Origin: Pseudomonas sp. JAI120
GTDB taxonomy: Bacteria; Pseudomonadota; Gammaproteobacteria; Pseudomonadales; Pseudomonadaceae
Assembly: GCF_014207255.1 (NCBI RefSeq)
Contig: NZ_JACHCZ010000002.1
Span: forward strand, 868,001 to 932,000
DNA length: 64,000 nucleotides
Direction of reading: 5' to 3'
Of this stretch, positions 42,886-50,413 are shown piece after piece. Made by a program: the position numbers and the translations under genes. How positions within the stretch are numbered: position 1 is the stretch's first letter; every line of letters begins with the position of its first letter. The notes below the pieces were generated by a model. The model saw only the letters and a program-made list of their open reading frames with translations. It was not told the DNA's origin and did not search any database.

Positions 42886-43797
42886 TTATTGCGGACCTTG
42901 CTTGTCGATCAGCGCGGCCAGGGCTTCGTATTCTTCCGGCAGCAGATCGGTCAGCGGCGTGCGCACAGGGCCTGCGTCATAGCCGACGATTTTTGCACCC
43001 GCCTTGACGATGCTCACGGCATAACCGGCCTTGCGGTTACGGATGTCCAGGTACGGCAGGAAGAAGTCGTCGATGATCTTGGCGACGGTGGCGTGATCAT
43101 CCTTGGCAATGGCGTGGTAGAAGTCCATCGCGGTTTTCGGGATGAAGTTGAACACCGCCGAGGAGTACACCGGTACGCCCAGGGCCTTGTAGGCAGCGGC
43201 GTAAACCTCTGCAGTCGGCAGGCCGCCGAGGTAGCTGAAACGATCGCCTAGACGGCGGCGGATCGACACCATCAACTCGATGTCACCCAGGCCATCTTTG
43301 TAGCCGATCAGGTTCGGGCAGCGCTCGGCCAGGCGTTCCAGCAGCGGAGCGGTCAGGCGGCACACGTTGCGGTTGTAGACCACCACACCGATTTTGACCG
43401 ATTTGCACACGGCTTCAACGTGGGCGGCAACGCCGTCCTGGCTGGCTTCGGTCAGGTAGTGCGGCAGCAGCAGCAGGCCTTTGGCGCCCAGGCGCTCGGC
43501 CTCTTGCGCGTACTCGATGGCCTGGCGGGTCGAACCACCGACACCGGCGAGGATCGGCACGCTGGTGGCGCAGGTATCAACGGCGGTCTTTATCACTTGG
43601 GAATATTCGCTGGCGGCGAGGGAGAAAAACTCACCGGTGCCGCCCGCTGCGAACAAAGCAGTGGCGCCGTAAGGTGCCAGCCATTCCAGGCGCTTGATAT
43701 AGCCTGCCTGGTGGAAGTCACCCTGGGCATTGAAATCGGTCACCGGGAAAGACAGCAGACCGTGGGAGAGGATGGACTTCAGTTCTTGTGGATTCAT
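42886..43797 (-). CDS. kdgD: 5-dehydro-4-deoxyglucarate dehydratase
   Basis: 303 aa, DHDPS/NAL-family TIM barrel. The Schiff-base lysine is K167 in [11 protein letters not shown], the tyrosine Y141 in VVVYNRN, and the substrate loop [16 protein letters not shown]. It dehydrates and decarboxylates 5-dehydro-4-deoxyglucarate to 2,5-dioxovalerate. First gene of the aldarate operon, with a GntR-type operator 55-75 nt upstream. Confidence 0.95.
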   Translation of the reverse strand: MNPQELKSILSHGLLSFPVTDFNAQGDFHQAGYIKRLEWLAPYGATALFAAGGTGEFFSLAASEYSQVIKTAVDTCATSVPILAGVGGSTRQAIEYAQEAERLGAKGLLLLPHYLTEASQDGVAAHVEAVCKSVKIGVVVYNRNVCRLTAPLLERLAERCPNLIGYKDGLGDIELMVSIRRRLGDRFSYLGGLPTAEVYAAAYKALGVPVYSSAVFNFIPKTAMDFYHAIAKDDHATVAKIIDDFFLPYLDIRNRKAGYAVSIVKAGAKIVGYDAGPVRTPLTDLLPEEYEALAALIDKQGPQ

Positions 43798-43851
43798 TAT
43801 TCGAACACCCTGGGCGAAGACTTTCTATTGAAAGGTTGTTGGTTTTGTTGA

Positions 43852-43872
43852 TGTCGTACGTCATCGTACAAC
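43852..43872 (-). promoter_or_regulatory. Candidate GntR operator upstream of kdgD
   Basis: Minus strand reads GTTGTACGATGACGTACGAC. The first ten bases, GTTGTACGAT, recur exactly at 46552-46561 ahead of the GntR regulator gene. The site is partly palindromic around GTAC, in the style of FCD-type GntR operators. Confidence 0.6.
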
Positions 43873-43948
43873 TATAAATAATTTCGTCAACTCCAATTCA
43901 TCGGCGTTGTGCATTTGAGTGAGTTGAACGGCTCAGGCAGCGGTGTTC

Positions 43949-43976
43949 TTGACGTAGGAAATTATTCCTCTATGCT
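43949..43976 (+). promoter_or_regulatory. Sigma-70-like promoter of the SOS-type module
   Basis: A -35 TTGACG at 43949-43954 and a -10 TATGCT at 43971-43976 are separated by 16 nt. Predicted transcription start is near 43983, beside the LexA box. An 8-bp inverted repeat, CGTAGGAA (43953-43960) and TTCCTACG (44014-44021), brackets the start region. Confidence 0.6.
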
Positions 43977-43984
43977 CTGCTTAA

Positions 43985-44000
43985 CTGTATATGCATACAG
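43985..44000 (+). promoter_or_regulatory. LexA (SOS) box
   Basis: CTGTATATGCATACAG: CTG-N10-CAG with near-perfect dyad symmetry. It differs from the classic CTGTATATATATACAG core at only two positions. It covers about +2 to +17 relative to the predicted start and ends 39 nt before the ATG at 44040, an ideal repression position. Confidence 0.8.
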
Positions 44001-44039
44001 CTATCAAGGAAGATTCCTACGACATAGCAAGGAGCTAAC

Positions 44040-45212
44040 ATGTCAGGTCTTGAACTCGCAGCACCCGAAAAGAAACCGCCAGTCCTACGTTTCGAAGGGG
44101 GTGAACACACCGCCATCGGCGACGATACGTTGTTGCGCTTTAGTAAGGACGCACCGGCGATTCCCGCGCGACAAGTCGAACTGCATCTGCCCAACGGGCT
44201 GGCACTGACCTACGGGCAAGTGATCGCCCTGGGCGGTGACTTTTATGGCATCCCCGGCCAGCCTATCAACGAGGGCACCTCACCTGCCGATCGTGTGCAA
44301 CGCTTTAGCGCAGCGTTCAACTCACTGGCCGTGCTGCCAGCAGCGCGGGACGAAGCACCGAAAATCCTGGCGGTGATGCAAAAAGAGATCAGCGCGGTCA
44401 ACCAGGCGATCAAGGACGGCAAGCAAGCCCATGAAGCCTATGATGCCCTGGGTGATACGTTGTCCGAGGAATGGAACCGCATCACCGGTGGCGGCAGCGC
44501 GGTGTCGGCACTGGTCCCATTGGGGCGCTACCTGAAACTGGCGGCGGACAATGCCGACCACTTCGGCGAATGGGCGCTGGCGGCCTACCTGGCGGGGCAT
44601 GCAGCCGCATTGCAACAGGCCGTGGTGTCGCATCAAACCGGCACCGACCAGGCATTGGAACTGGCCTACGCCATGAACAGCTTTGCCGATCACTTCTTGA
44701 CCGATCTGTTTTCTGCCGGGCACCTGCGGGTGCCGCGCAAACAGCTGGCAGCGGTCGTCACACCGGGCGAATTGGGTTCTCTGATCAGCCGCTTCATGCA
44801 CGATGAAGACAGCAAGTTCGGTCTCAAGGTACGCAATGCCATGGGTGACGAGTGGCATGCCTATGGCGACAAACGCTATTTCGACAGTATCGACGCAGCC
44901 AATCGGGCACAGGTCAAACGCGCCGTTCAGGCATCCGCTGATGAGATCTTCGAAACCTTCATCAATGGCGTTGCGCCCTCCCCGGCTGACTTCAAGGCAC
45001 CGCTGTATGTGCCGGATTTGAACGCGGCACAGAACCCGGCGAATAACTTCTCGCCGCTGTTCAAAATGGAGGGGGATAAGGTGCTAAGGCGTAAAGATGT
45101 CAGTGACCTGAACGACAAGCACTGGACGAATGACTGGTGGGGCTGGAGTACGTATTTGTTGTTGAAGGACTACAAACCCAACACACCTCATGAGAAGGAC
45201 CGCTTGTCGTAA
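44040..45212 (+). CDS. Putative zinc-dependent phospholipase C-like protein, SOS-controlled
   Basis: 390 aa, no signal peptide or membrane helix. A good AAGGAG ribosome site precedes the ATG. His/Asp-rich helical motifs are conspicuous: GEHTAIGDD (21-29), GGDFYG (65-70), NADHFGEWALAAYLAGH (171-187), NSFADHFLTDLFSAGHLR (213-230) and FMHDEDSKFGLKVRN (252-266). HFLTDLFSAGH recalls the HxxxD..H zinc site of the bacterial zinc phospholipase C/P1 nuclease fold. I recall similar leaderless proteins in fluorescent pseudomonads described as phosphatidylcholine-hydrolysing phospholipase C, but could not check this. Its promoter carries a LexA box. Function is therefore inferred, not established. Confidence 0.6.
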   Translation: MSGLELAAPEKKPPVLRFEGGEHTAIGDDTLLRFSKDAPAIPARQVELHLPNGLALTYGQVIALGGDFYGIPGQPINEGTSPADRVQRFSAAFNSLAVLPAARDEAPKILAVMQKEISAVNQAIKDGKQAHEAYDALGDTLSEEWNRITGGGSAVSALVPLGRYLKLAADNADHFGEWALAAYLAGHAAALQQAVVSHQTGTDQALELAYAMNSFADHFLTDLFSAGHLRVPRKQLAAVVTPGELGSLISRFMHDEDSKFGLKVRNAMGDEWHAYGDKRYFDSIDAANRAQVKRAVQASADEIFETFINGVAPSPADFKAPLYVPDLNAAQNPANNFSPLFKMEGDKVLRRKDVSDLNDKHWTNDWWGWSTYLLLKDYKPNTPHEKDRLS

Positions 45213-45290
45213 CTGTTATTTCTAACAGTTACGCAGGATCTGTCCACGGTAGATAAGTCTCTTCAGGGCCGCACTGCCGCCCCTGAAGAG
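45209..45290 (+). promoter_or_regulatory. Two perfect intercistronic hairpins
   Basis: GTAACTGTTA-TTTC-TAACAGTTAC (45209-45232) overlaps the stop codon of the upstream gene. CTCTTCAGGG and CCCTGAAGAG (45259-45268 and 45281-45290) form a second stem with a 12-nt loop. Both have 10 perfect base pairs and neither is followed by T residues, so a processing or stability role is as likely as termination. Confidence 0.6.
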
Positions 45291-45322
45291 CATCGTCCGC
45301 TCATAACCAGAGGAACTCCATC

Positions 45323-45736
45323 ATGACGCTTCCACTCCCCACCCTTGACCATCCGGCGACGGGCACATTGGCCCAGGGCGAGGTGACTGTTTCGCGCCTT
45401 GGGACCGAAATGAGCCTGAGCATCTCGAACACAGCCGATTTACCGAGTGATGGGAAAATCTACGCTTTTATCCTGAGCGATAAAACGGATGATCCCGAAT
45501 CCCCAAGCTGGTCTGGACAGAAAACGCATGCGACCGAAACGGGCGACTGGTACGTCCTGCATGGCGAAGACCCGGAGGACGGGGAATTCCGCCGGCGCAT
45601 AAACATTCAGGTCAACATCCCTAAAAGCGAGCTGCAGAAGCACACCGGGGAAAAAATTTATGTTGGCTATACGGCCGTAGCCAGTGAGTCCGGTGTGACC
45701 GAAAGCTCTGGGACGATTGAACTGACCGTCAAGTGA
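45323..45736 (+). CDS. Small hypothetical protein, predicted beta-sandwich
   Basis: 137 aa, acidic, soluble, no signal peptide, no Cys. A GAGGAA ribosome site precedes the ATG. Alternating hydrophobic stretches (GEVTVSRLGTEMSLSISN, GKIYAFILSDKTD, RINIQVNIPKSEL, KIYVGYTAVASESG, GTIELTVK) suggest an Ig-like beta-sandwich. I do not recognise the family. It follows the phospholipase-like gene by 110 nt on the same strand, so it may be an inhibitor, partner or binding module for it. Confidence 0.65.
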   Translation: MTLPLPTLDHPATGTLAQGEVTVSRLGTEMSLSISNTADLPSDGKIYAFILSDKTDDPESPSWSGQKTHATETGDWYVLHGEDPEDGEFRRRINIQVNIPKSELQKHTGEKIYVGYTAVASESGVTESSGTIELTVK

Positions 45737-45752
45737 ACCAGGCTCTCATGCT

Positions 45753-46502
45753 TCAACCCCGCTGCGCTTCTGCCTCTTCATGAGCATGGCGCAGCCGCTC
45801 GCGACTGTTGGTCAGGTGCAAACGCATGGCCGCCCGCGCCGCATCCGAATCCTGGCGGGCAATCGCCTCATAAATCTCTTCGTGTTCGCGACTCAGGCGT
45901 CCCATGTAGTGCTGGTGGTCATCATGGGCCAGGCGTGCCGAGTTCAGGCGCGTACGCGGAATGATGCTGGTGCCCAGGTGGGTCATGATGTCGGTGAAGT
46001 AGCGGTTGCCGGTGGACAACGCAATTTCCAGGTGGAAGGCGAAGTCCGAGGCCACTGCATCACCGGCGTGCGCCGCGCTTTCATTGAGGGCATCGAGGGC
46101 CGCGCGCATGGAGGCCAGCTGTTCATCGCTACGGCGCAGTGCGGCCAACCCGGCGGACTCCACTTCCAGGCTGATACGCAGTTCGAGAATCGCCAGCACA
46201 TCACGCAGGGTCACTACGGTGGCCGGGTCGATGCGAAAGCCGCTCGGGCTAGGCGTGTCCAGCACAAAGGTGCCGATACCATGACGGGTTTCCACCTGCC
46301 CCGCCGCCTGCAAGCGGGAGATGGCTTCCCGGACCACGGTGCGGCTGACGCCATGGGCGTCCATGATCGCCGATTCGGTGGGCAGCTTGTCGCCACGCTT
46401 GAGTTGGCCGTCGCGGATCTGCTCGGACAACACCGTGACCAATTCCTGGGCAAGGCTGCGGCGCTTGCGGGGAAGACGAGGGGCGGTGCTGGCGTTTTCC
46501 AT
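45753..46502 (-). CDS. GntR-family (FCD subfamily) regulator of aldarate genes
   Basis: 249 aa. The N-terminal winged helix is VTVLSEQIRDGQLKRGDKLP, ESAIMDAHGVSRTVVREAIS, RLQAAGQVETRHGIGTFVL. The C-terminal all-helical FCD domain carries the metal-binding pattern D..H..I (DFAFHLEIALSTGN) and the late His in RLSREHEEIYEAI and MRLHLTNSRERL. It is the likely repressor of kdgD-ALDH-MFS-garD, since both promoters share GTTGTACGAT. The two-gene SOS module separates it from its presumed target. Confidence 0.92.
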   Translation of the reverse strand: MENASTAPRLPRKRRSLAQELVTVLSEQIRDGQLKRGDKLPTESAIMDAHGVSRTVVREAISRLQAAGQVETRHGIGTFVLDTPSPSGFRIDPATVVTLRDVLAILELRISLEVESAGLAALRRSDEQLASMRAALDALNESAAHAGDAVASDFAFHLEIALSTGNRYFTDIMTHLGTSIIPRTRLNSARLAHDDHQHYMGRLSREHEEIYEAIARQDSDAARAAMRLHLTNSRERLRHAHEEAEAQRG

Positions 46503-46551
46503 GTGGAATCATCTATCTCGGCGGACTAAAACAGCATCATAGCCCATGGCG

Positions 46552-46590
46552 GTTGTACGATCACCGTTTGTACCGCACTTTCATGTACAA
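46552..46590 (-). promoter_or_regulatory. Candidate GntR autoregulatory operator
   Basis: GTTGTACGATCACCGTTTGTAC holds two direct TTGTAC units (46553-46558, 46568-46573); an inverted copy, GTACAA, follows at 46585-46590. It shares GTTGTACGAT with the kdgD upstream site and sits 50-90 nt before the regulator ATG. Confidence 0.55.
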
Positions 46591-46780
46591 GCCGGCAGCT
46601 TTCAGCCCCGGCCATACATGCACCCCCGTGCAAAGGGGTTCAAACTCGAACATAACGCGTGGCTACTTCACACCTGAATCTTAGTGCCAAACGATCTCGC
46701 GCACCTGGCAATTATGACAGCAGACGGGTTTGCATCCTCGTAGCAGAGTAAAGCCTGTTCCAGCAAACAGGTGGCGGGTG

Positions 46781-48370
46781 ATGAAACGCACAGGCTGGTA
46801 TTGCACAACGATTGTCTGGCTGCTGGCATGCACCGTCCACGCGGCGCCGCCGACTGTGCGCAATGGCGGTGGCGAAGACATCCTGCTGCAAGGCTTCCAC
46901 TGGAACTCCAGCCGCAATGCTCCGCAGAAATGGTATGAGGTGCTGGCACAAATGGCCCCCACTATCGGCCAGGACGGCTTCACCAAAATCTGGCTGCCAC
47001 CCGCCTGGACCGATCAATCCAGTTGGAGCGACGCGGCGTCGGGAACGTCCGGTGGGGGTGAAGGTTACTTCTGGAGCGACTTCGACAAGAACAGCCGATA
47101 CGGCAGTGACAGCCAGCTCAAACAGGCGGTCGCCGCCTTGGCAGGGGCCGGCGTGCAAGCAATATACGACGTGGTGCCCAACCATATGAACGACAAGCTG
47201 CCGAGTCAACAGATACGCTTCCCCAGGGACCTCAAGCTGTGGCGCGATGACTGCACAACGCCCGTCGTCTGTGATGAGGGCGACGCGTTCATGAGCGGTT
47301 CGGCCGACCTCAACACAAGCAACTCGGAAGTCTCGCAGCGCTTCATGCAGGAATTCAGGAACCTGCGGGACAACTACAGCGCCAAAGGCTTGCGCTTCGA
47401 TTTTGCGCGCGGCTACGCACCGGAGCGGGTCGATGTGTGGATGAAAAACTTTGGTGACCAAGCGTTCTGCGTCGGCGAGTTGTGGAAAGGCCCCAGCGAG
47501 TATCCGGCGAACGACTGGCGCAGTCAGGCCAGTTGGCAGGATGCGTTGAAGGACTGGTCGGATCGGTCCCACTGCAGCGTGTTCGATTTCGCCCTCAAGG
47601 AGCGCATGCAAAATGGCAGCTTGGCCGAGTGGCGCCATGGCTTGAATGGCAACCCCGACCCGGCATGGCGACAGGTCGCGGTGACCTTTGTCGATAACCA
47701 CGACACCGGTTATTCGCCAGGGCAATACGGCGGGCAGCACCATTGGTCCCTTGCCGATCCGCAACGCAATATTGCCTATGCCTATATCCTGCTGAGCCCC
47801 GGTACGCCCACTGTGTATTGGCCTGACATGTACGACTGGGGCCGGAGCGACCTGATCCGCAAGCTGATCAGCCTGCGCAAGGACGCCGGTATCAGTGCCG
47901 ACTCACCGATCAGGTTCCAGACCCACTATTCCGGATTGGTGGCCGCCATCCAAGGCAGCCGCAAGCGCCTACTGATCGCTTTGGACTCCGACCTCTCCAA
48001 GGTGCCTGACGGTTTCAGCCCTGCGCTGTTTGCGGACGGGCAGCGCATCCGCTCGTGGCAGGCCGCTCCGGCACCTTCCGACACCACCACCACTTTGCAC
48101 TGCGACAACGTCAGGCCGGGGCTCGGCCAGGCAGTCTACGCAGTGGGATCGCCTATCGAACTCGGCGCCTGGGACCCGGCCCACGCCATCGCACTGCAAC
48201 CCGGCGCAGCCAATCGCTGGAGCGGTACTGTCGTGTGGCCGACCCAGCAACACATCGAATGGAAATGCCTGATCCGCAGCCTGAGCAATATCAACGAGGT
48301 CTACTGGCAAGACGGCCTCAACAATCAGTTCACCACGGGGGCCGCCAGCGAAACAGCGGGGAATTTTTGA
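46781..48370 (+). CDS. Maltotetraose-forming alpha-amylase (GH13) with starch-binding domain
   Basis: 529 aa from the ATG at 46781. A signal peptide (KRTGWYCTTIVWLLACTVHA) is cleaved near residue 21, so the enzyme is exported. The GH13 catalytic residues are D207 (GLRFDFARGYAPE), E233 (CVGELWKGPSEYP) and D308 (FVDNHDTGYSPG). The sequence closely follows the glucan 1,4-alpha-maltotetraohydrolase of P. stutzeri as I remember it, including GGGEGYFW and FALKERMQNGS. The C-terminal ~95 residues are a CBM20 starch-binding domain (GQAVYAVGSPIELGAWDP, EWKCLIR). It releases maltotetraose from starch ends. A short in-frame extension to 46730 is unlikely. Confidence 0.92.
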   Translation: MKRTGWYCTTIVWLLACTVHAAPPTVRNGGGEDILLQGFHWNSSRNAPQKWYEVLAQMAPTIGQDGFTKIWLPPAWTDQSSWSDAASGTSGGGEGYFWSDFDKNSRYGSDSQLKQAVAALAGAGVQAIYDVVPNHMNDKLPSQQIRFPRDLKLWRDDCTTPVVCDEGDAFMSGSADLNTSNSEVSQRFMQEFRNLRDNYSAKGLRFDFARGYAPERVDVWMKNFGDQAFCVGELWKGPSEYPANDWRSQASWQDALKDWSDRSHCSVFDFALKERMQNGSLAEWRHGLNGNPDPAWRQVAVTFVDNHDTGYSPGQYGGQHHWSLADPQRNIAYAYILLSPGTPTVYWPDMYDWGRSDLIRKLISLRKDAGISADSPIRFQTHYSGLVAAIQGSRKRLLIALDSDLSKVPDGFSPALFADGQRIRSWQAAPAPSDTTTTLHCDNVRPGLGQAVYAVGSPIELGAWDPAHAIALQPGAANRWSGTVVWPTQQHIEWKCLIRSLSNINEVYWQDGLNNQFTTGAASETAGNF

Positions 48371-48371
48371 C

Positions 48372-48404
48372 AAAAAAAGCCCCGGCAGAGCCGAGGCATT
48401 TTTT
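48372..48404. terminator. Rho-independent terminator shared by amylase and sspB
   Basis: AAAAAAAGCCCCGGC-AGA-GCCGAGGCATTTTTT forms a GC-rich stem with one mismatch, with an A run and a T run on the two sides. It sits between two convergent genes and can serve both. Confidence 0.8.
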
Positions 48405-48430
48405 AACGTAGGCCCGAAGACTTACGCACT

Positions 48431-48850
48431 TTACTTCACCACTTTCAGGCTCGGCCGACCGCTCGGACGCGGCGGCTCGGTCTCCGGTGGCGGCACATCA
48501 TCGCCGTCTTCGTTTTCAATCGCTTCGTCGTCCTCGAAAGGCGACTCCAGATCGAACACCATGCCTTGGCCGTTCTCCCGGGCATAGATGCCGAGGATAG
48601 CGCCAATCGGCACGAACAGCGTATGCGGCACACCGCCGAAACGCCCTTCGAAGCTGACCGCTTCATTGTCCATGTGCAGGTGGCGCACGGCACTGGGTGA
48701 TACGTTCAACACAATCTGCCCGTCACTGGCAAACCCCTGCGGTACCTGAACCGCAGGAAATTCGGAATTGACCAGCATGTGCGGGGTGCAATCGTTATCC
48801 ACAATCCACTCATAGAGCGCGCGGACCAGGTAAGGTCGACTGGAGTTCAT
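48431..48850 (-). CDS. sspB: ClpXP specificity-enhancing factor SspB
   Basis: 139 aa from the ATG at 48850 (MNSSRPYLVRALYEWIVDND). The peptide-binding domain shows VNVSP-type segment ILNVSPSAVRHLHMDNEAVS and ISFEGRFGG-like FEGRFGGVPHTLFVPIGAIL. The acidic linker is followed by the C-terminal ClpX-binding tail RPSLKVVK. It tethers ssrA-tagged proteins to ClpXP. It follows sspA by 17 nt. Confidence 0.95.
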   Translation of the reverse strand: MNSSRPYLVRALYEWIVDNDCTPHMLVNSEFPAVQVPQGFASDGQIVLNVSPSAVRHLHMDNEAVSFEGRFGGVPHTLFVPIGAILGIYARENGQGMVFDLESPFEDDEAIENEDGDDVPPPETEPPRPSGRPSLKVVK

Positions 48851-48867
48851 CAACGGCTCCTTAAGCC

Positions 48868-49485
48868 TTAGCGCATATCGCGTTCGACACCAGACAGACT
48901 CGCCTGGAAAGCCTCACGCGCGAACTGGCGCTCCATGTAATCAAGCAACGGCTTGGCCGGCCGTGGCAGTTCAATGCCCAGAATCGGCAAGCGCCAGAGT
49001 ATGGGTAATAGGCAGCAATCCACCAAGCTTTGTTCCTCACTGAGGAAAAAAGGTTTATCGGCGAACAACGGCGAAACACCGGTCAGGCTCTCGCGCAATT
49101 CCTTGCGCGCCTGCACCCGAGCAGCTTCTTTGCTGCGGGTATCCAGAATCAAATCCACCAGCCCGCACCAATCTCGCTGGATCCGATGGATCAGCAGGCG
49201 GCTGTTGGCACGGGCCACCGGATACACCGGCAGCAAAGGCGGATGCGGGTAACGCTCATCCAGATATTCCATCACCACGGTTGACTCCCACAACGCCAGG
49301 TCACGATCGACCAGGGTGGGCAAGCTGCCGTAAGGGTTCACTTCGATCAGTTTCGGCGGATGACGACCCACCTCCACACTGATGATCTCGGCGCTGACAC
49401 CCTTCTCTGCGAGTACGATGCGTACTCGGTGGGAATAGTGGTCGGCGGGGTCGGAGTAACAGGCCAACCGATTGGTCACGCCCAT
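48868..49485 (-). CDS. sspA: Stringent starvation protein A
   Basis: 205 aa glutathione-transferase-fold transcription factor that binds sigma-70 RNA polymerase. The thioredoxin-like domain starts [20 protein letters not shown] and includes [20 protein letters not shown]; the helical C-domain follows. In Pseudomonas relatives it activates stationary-phase and virulence genes. It precedes sspB and is preceded by petC, with a strong terminator in the gap. Confidence 0.95.
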   Translation of the reverse strand: MGVTNRLACYSDPADHYSHRVRIVLAEKGVSAEIISVEVGRHPPKLIEVNPYGSLPTLVDRDLALWESTVVMEYLDERYPHPPLLPVYPVARANSRLLIHRIQRDWCGLVDLILDTRSKEAARVQARKELRESLTGVSPLFADKPFFLSEEQSLVDCCLLPILWRLPILGIELPRPAKPLLDYMERQFAREAFQASLSGVERDMR

Positions 49486-49530
49486 GGCGGTCCTCCTCGC
49501 TTGTTGAAATTATGGAAAGCTCAAAAACGA

Positions 49531-49604
49531 GCGCGCCCAGAAAGCATCTCTGCAGCCTCTGGAAAGTCCAGATCGCTACGGGTTAGAGATGCCGCTGGGC
49601 GCGC
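49531..49604 (-). terminator. Branched terminator between petC and sspA
   Basis: GCGCGCCCAG-AAAGCATCTCT (49531-49551) pairs with AGAGATGCCGCTGGGCGCGC (49585-49604), giving about 18 base pairs with a small bulge. An inner CTGGA/TCCAG stem sits inside the loop. On the minus strand the stem is followed by TCGTTTTT. It ends the petABC transcript. Confidence 0.8.
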
Positions 49605-49633
49605 AAGATTAACAGCAATTGCTTACGGTTGGA

Positions 49634-50413
49634 TCAATGCACATCCTTCCAGTATTCGCGTTTAAGCAGATAAGCGAATACGAAGAAGAAAGCCAGGTAC
49701 AGCAAGACATACGTCCCGATGCGCTGGTGTTGCAGTTTGACCGGGTTGGCGGAATAGGCCAGGAAGGTCACCAGATTCTTGACCTTCTCGTCAAACTGCT
49801 CGTCAGTCAACGAACCAGGGGTTTCTATCTTCAGTTGATCGCACGCTTCATGAGTCAAAGGCGTACCGGTCAACGGATCATATTGCTTCTTGCCGTCTTC
49901 GACGACCTGAACCTGCTTGCATCCTACCACTTGCTTGCCTTGCAGGCCGACCAGAACGTTAGGCATGCCGACGTTCGGGAACACACGGTTGTTCACGCCA
50001 TAAGGGCGCGCCGGGTCCTCGTAGAAGGATTTCAGGTAGCCGTAGAGCCAGTCGGTGCCGCGTACACGTGCCACCAGAGTCAGGTCAGGAGGCGCTGCGC
50101 CGAACCAGGTCTTGGCGTCGGCAGGCTTCATGCCGATATTCATGTGGTCGCCGATCTTGGCACCGGTGAACACCAGCTTCTCCAGCATCATTTCATGGGG
50201 GATACCGAGGTCATCGGCCACCCGCTCGTAACGCTGGAACTTGGCGCTGTGGCAGCCCATGCAGTAGTTGGCGAACGTACGCGCGCCGTCTTGCATAGCC
50301 GCCTTGTCAGACACGTCGATATCGACTTTTTCCAGTTCCGGGCCGCCGTGCTCGGCAGCGAAGGACAGTAGCGGCAGCGCCGCAAGCATCAATGCAACGA
50401 ATAATTTTTTCAT
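49634..50413 (-). CDS. petC: Cytochrome c1 of the bc1 complex
   Basis: 259 aa. Sec signal peptide (MKKLFVALMLAALPLLSFAA), haem-c motif CMGCH in the segment FANYCMGCHSAKFQRYERV, axial-ligand region GMPNVLVGLQ, and one C-terminal membrane anchor (YVLLYLAFFFVFAYLLKREY). It passes electrons from the Rieske protein to soluble c-type cytochromes. Its ATG overlaps the petB stop by 1 nt. Confidence 0.97.
   Translation of the reverse strand: MKKLFVALMLAALPLLSFAAEHGGPELEKVDIDVSDKAAMQDGARTFANYCMGCHSAKFQRYERVADDLGIPHEMMLEKLVFTGAKIGDHMNIGMKPADAKTWFGAAPPDLTLVARVRGTDWLYGYLKSFYEDPARPYGVNNRVFPNVGMPNVLVGLQGKQVVGCKQVQVVEDGKKQYDPLTGTPLTHEACDQLKIETPGSLTDEQFDEKVKNLVTFLAYSANPVKLQHQRIGTYVLLYLAFFFVFAYLLKREYWKDVH

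Noticed and set aside
45209..45290. Pair of hairpins read as an intrinsic terminator
   Set aside because: Neither stem is followed by a T run, so they are reported as structures rather than terminators.
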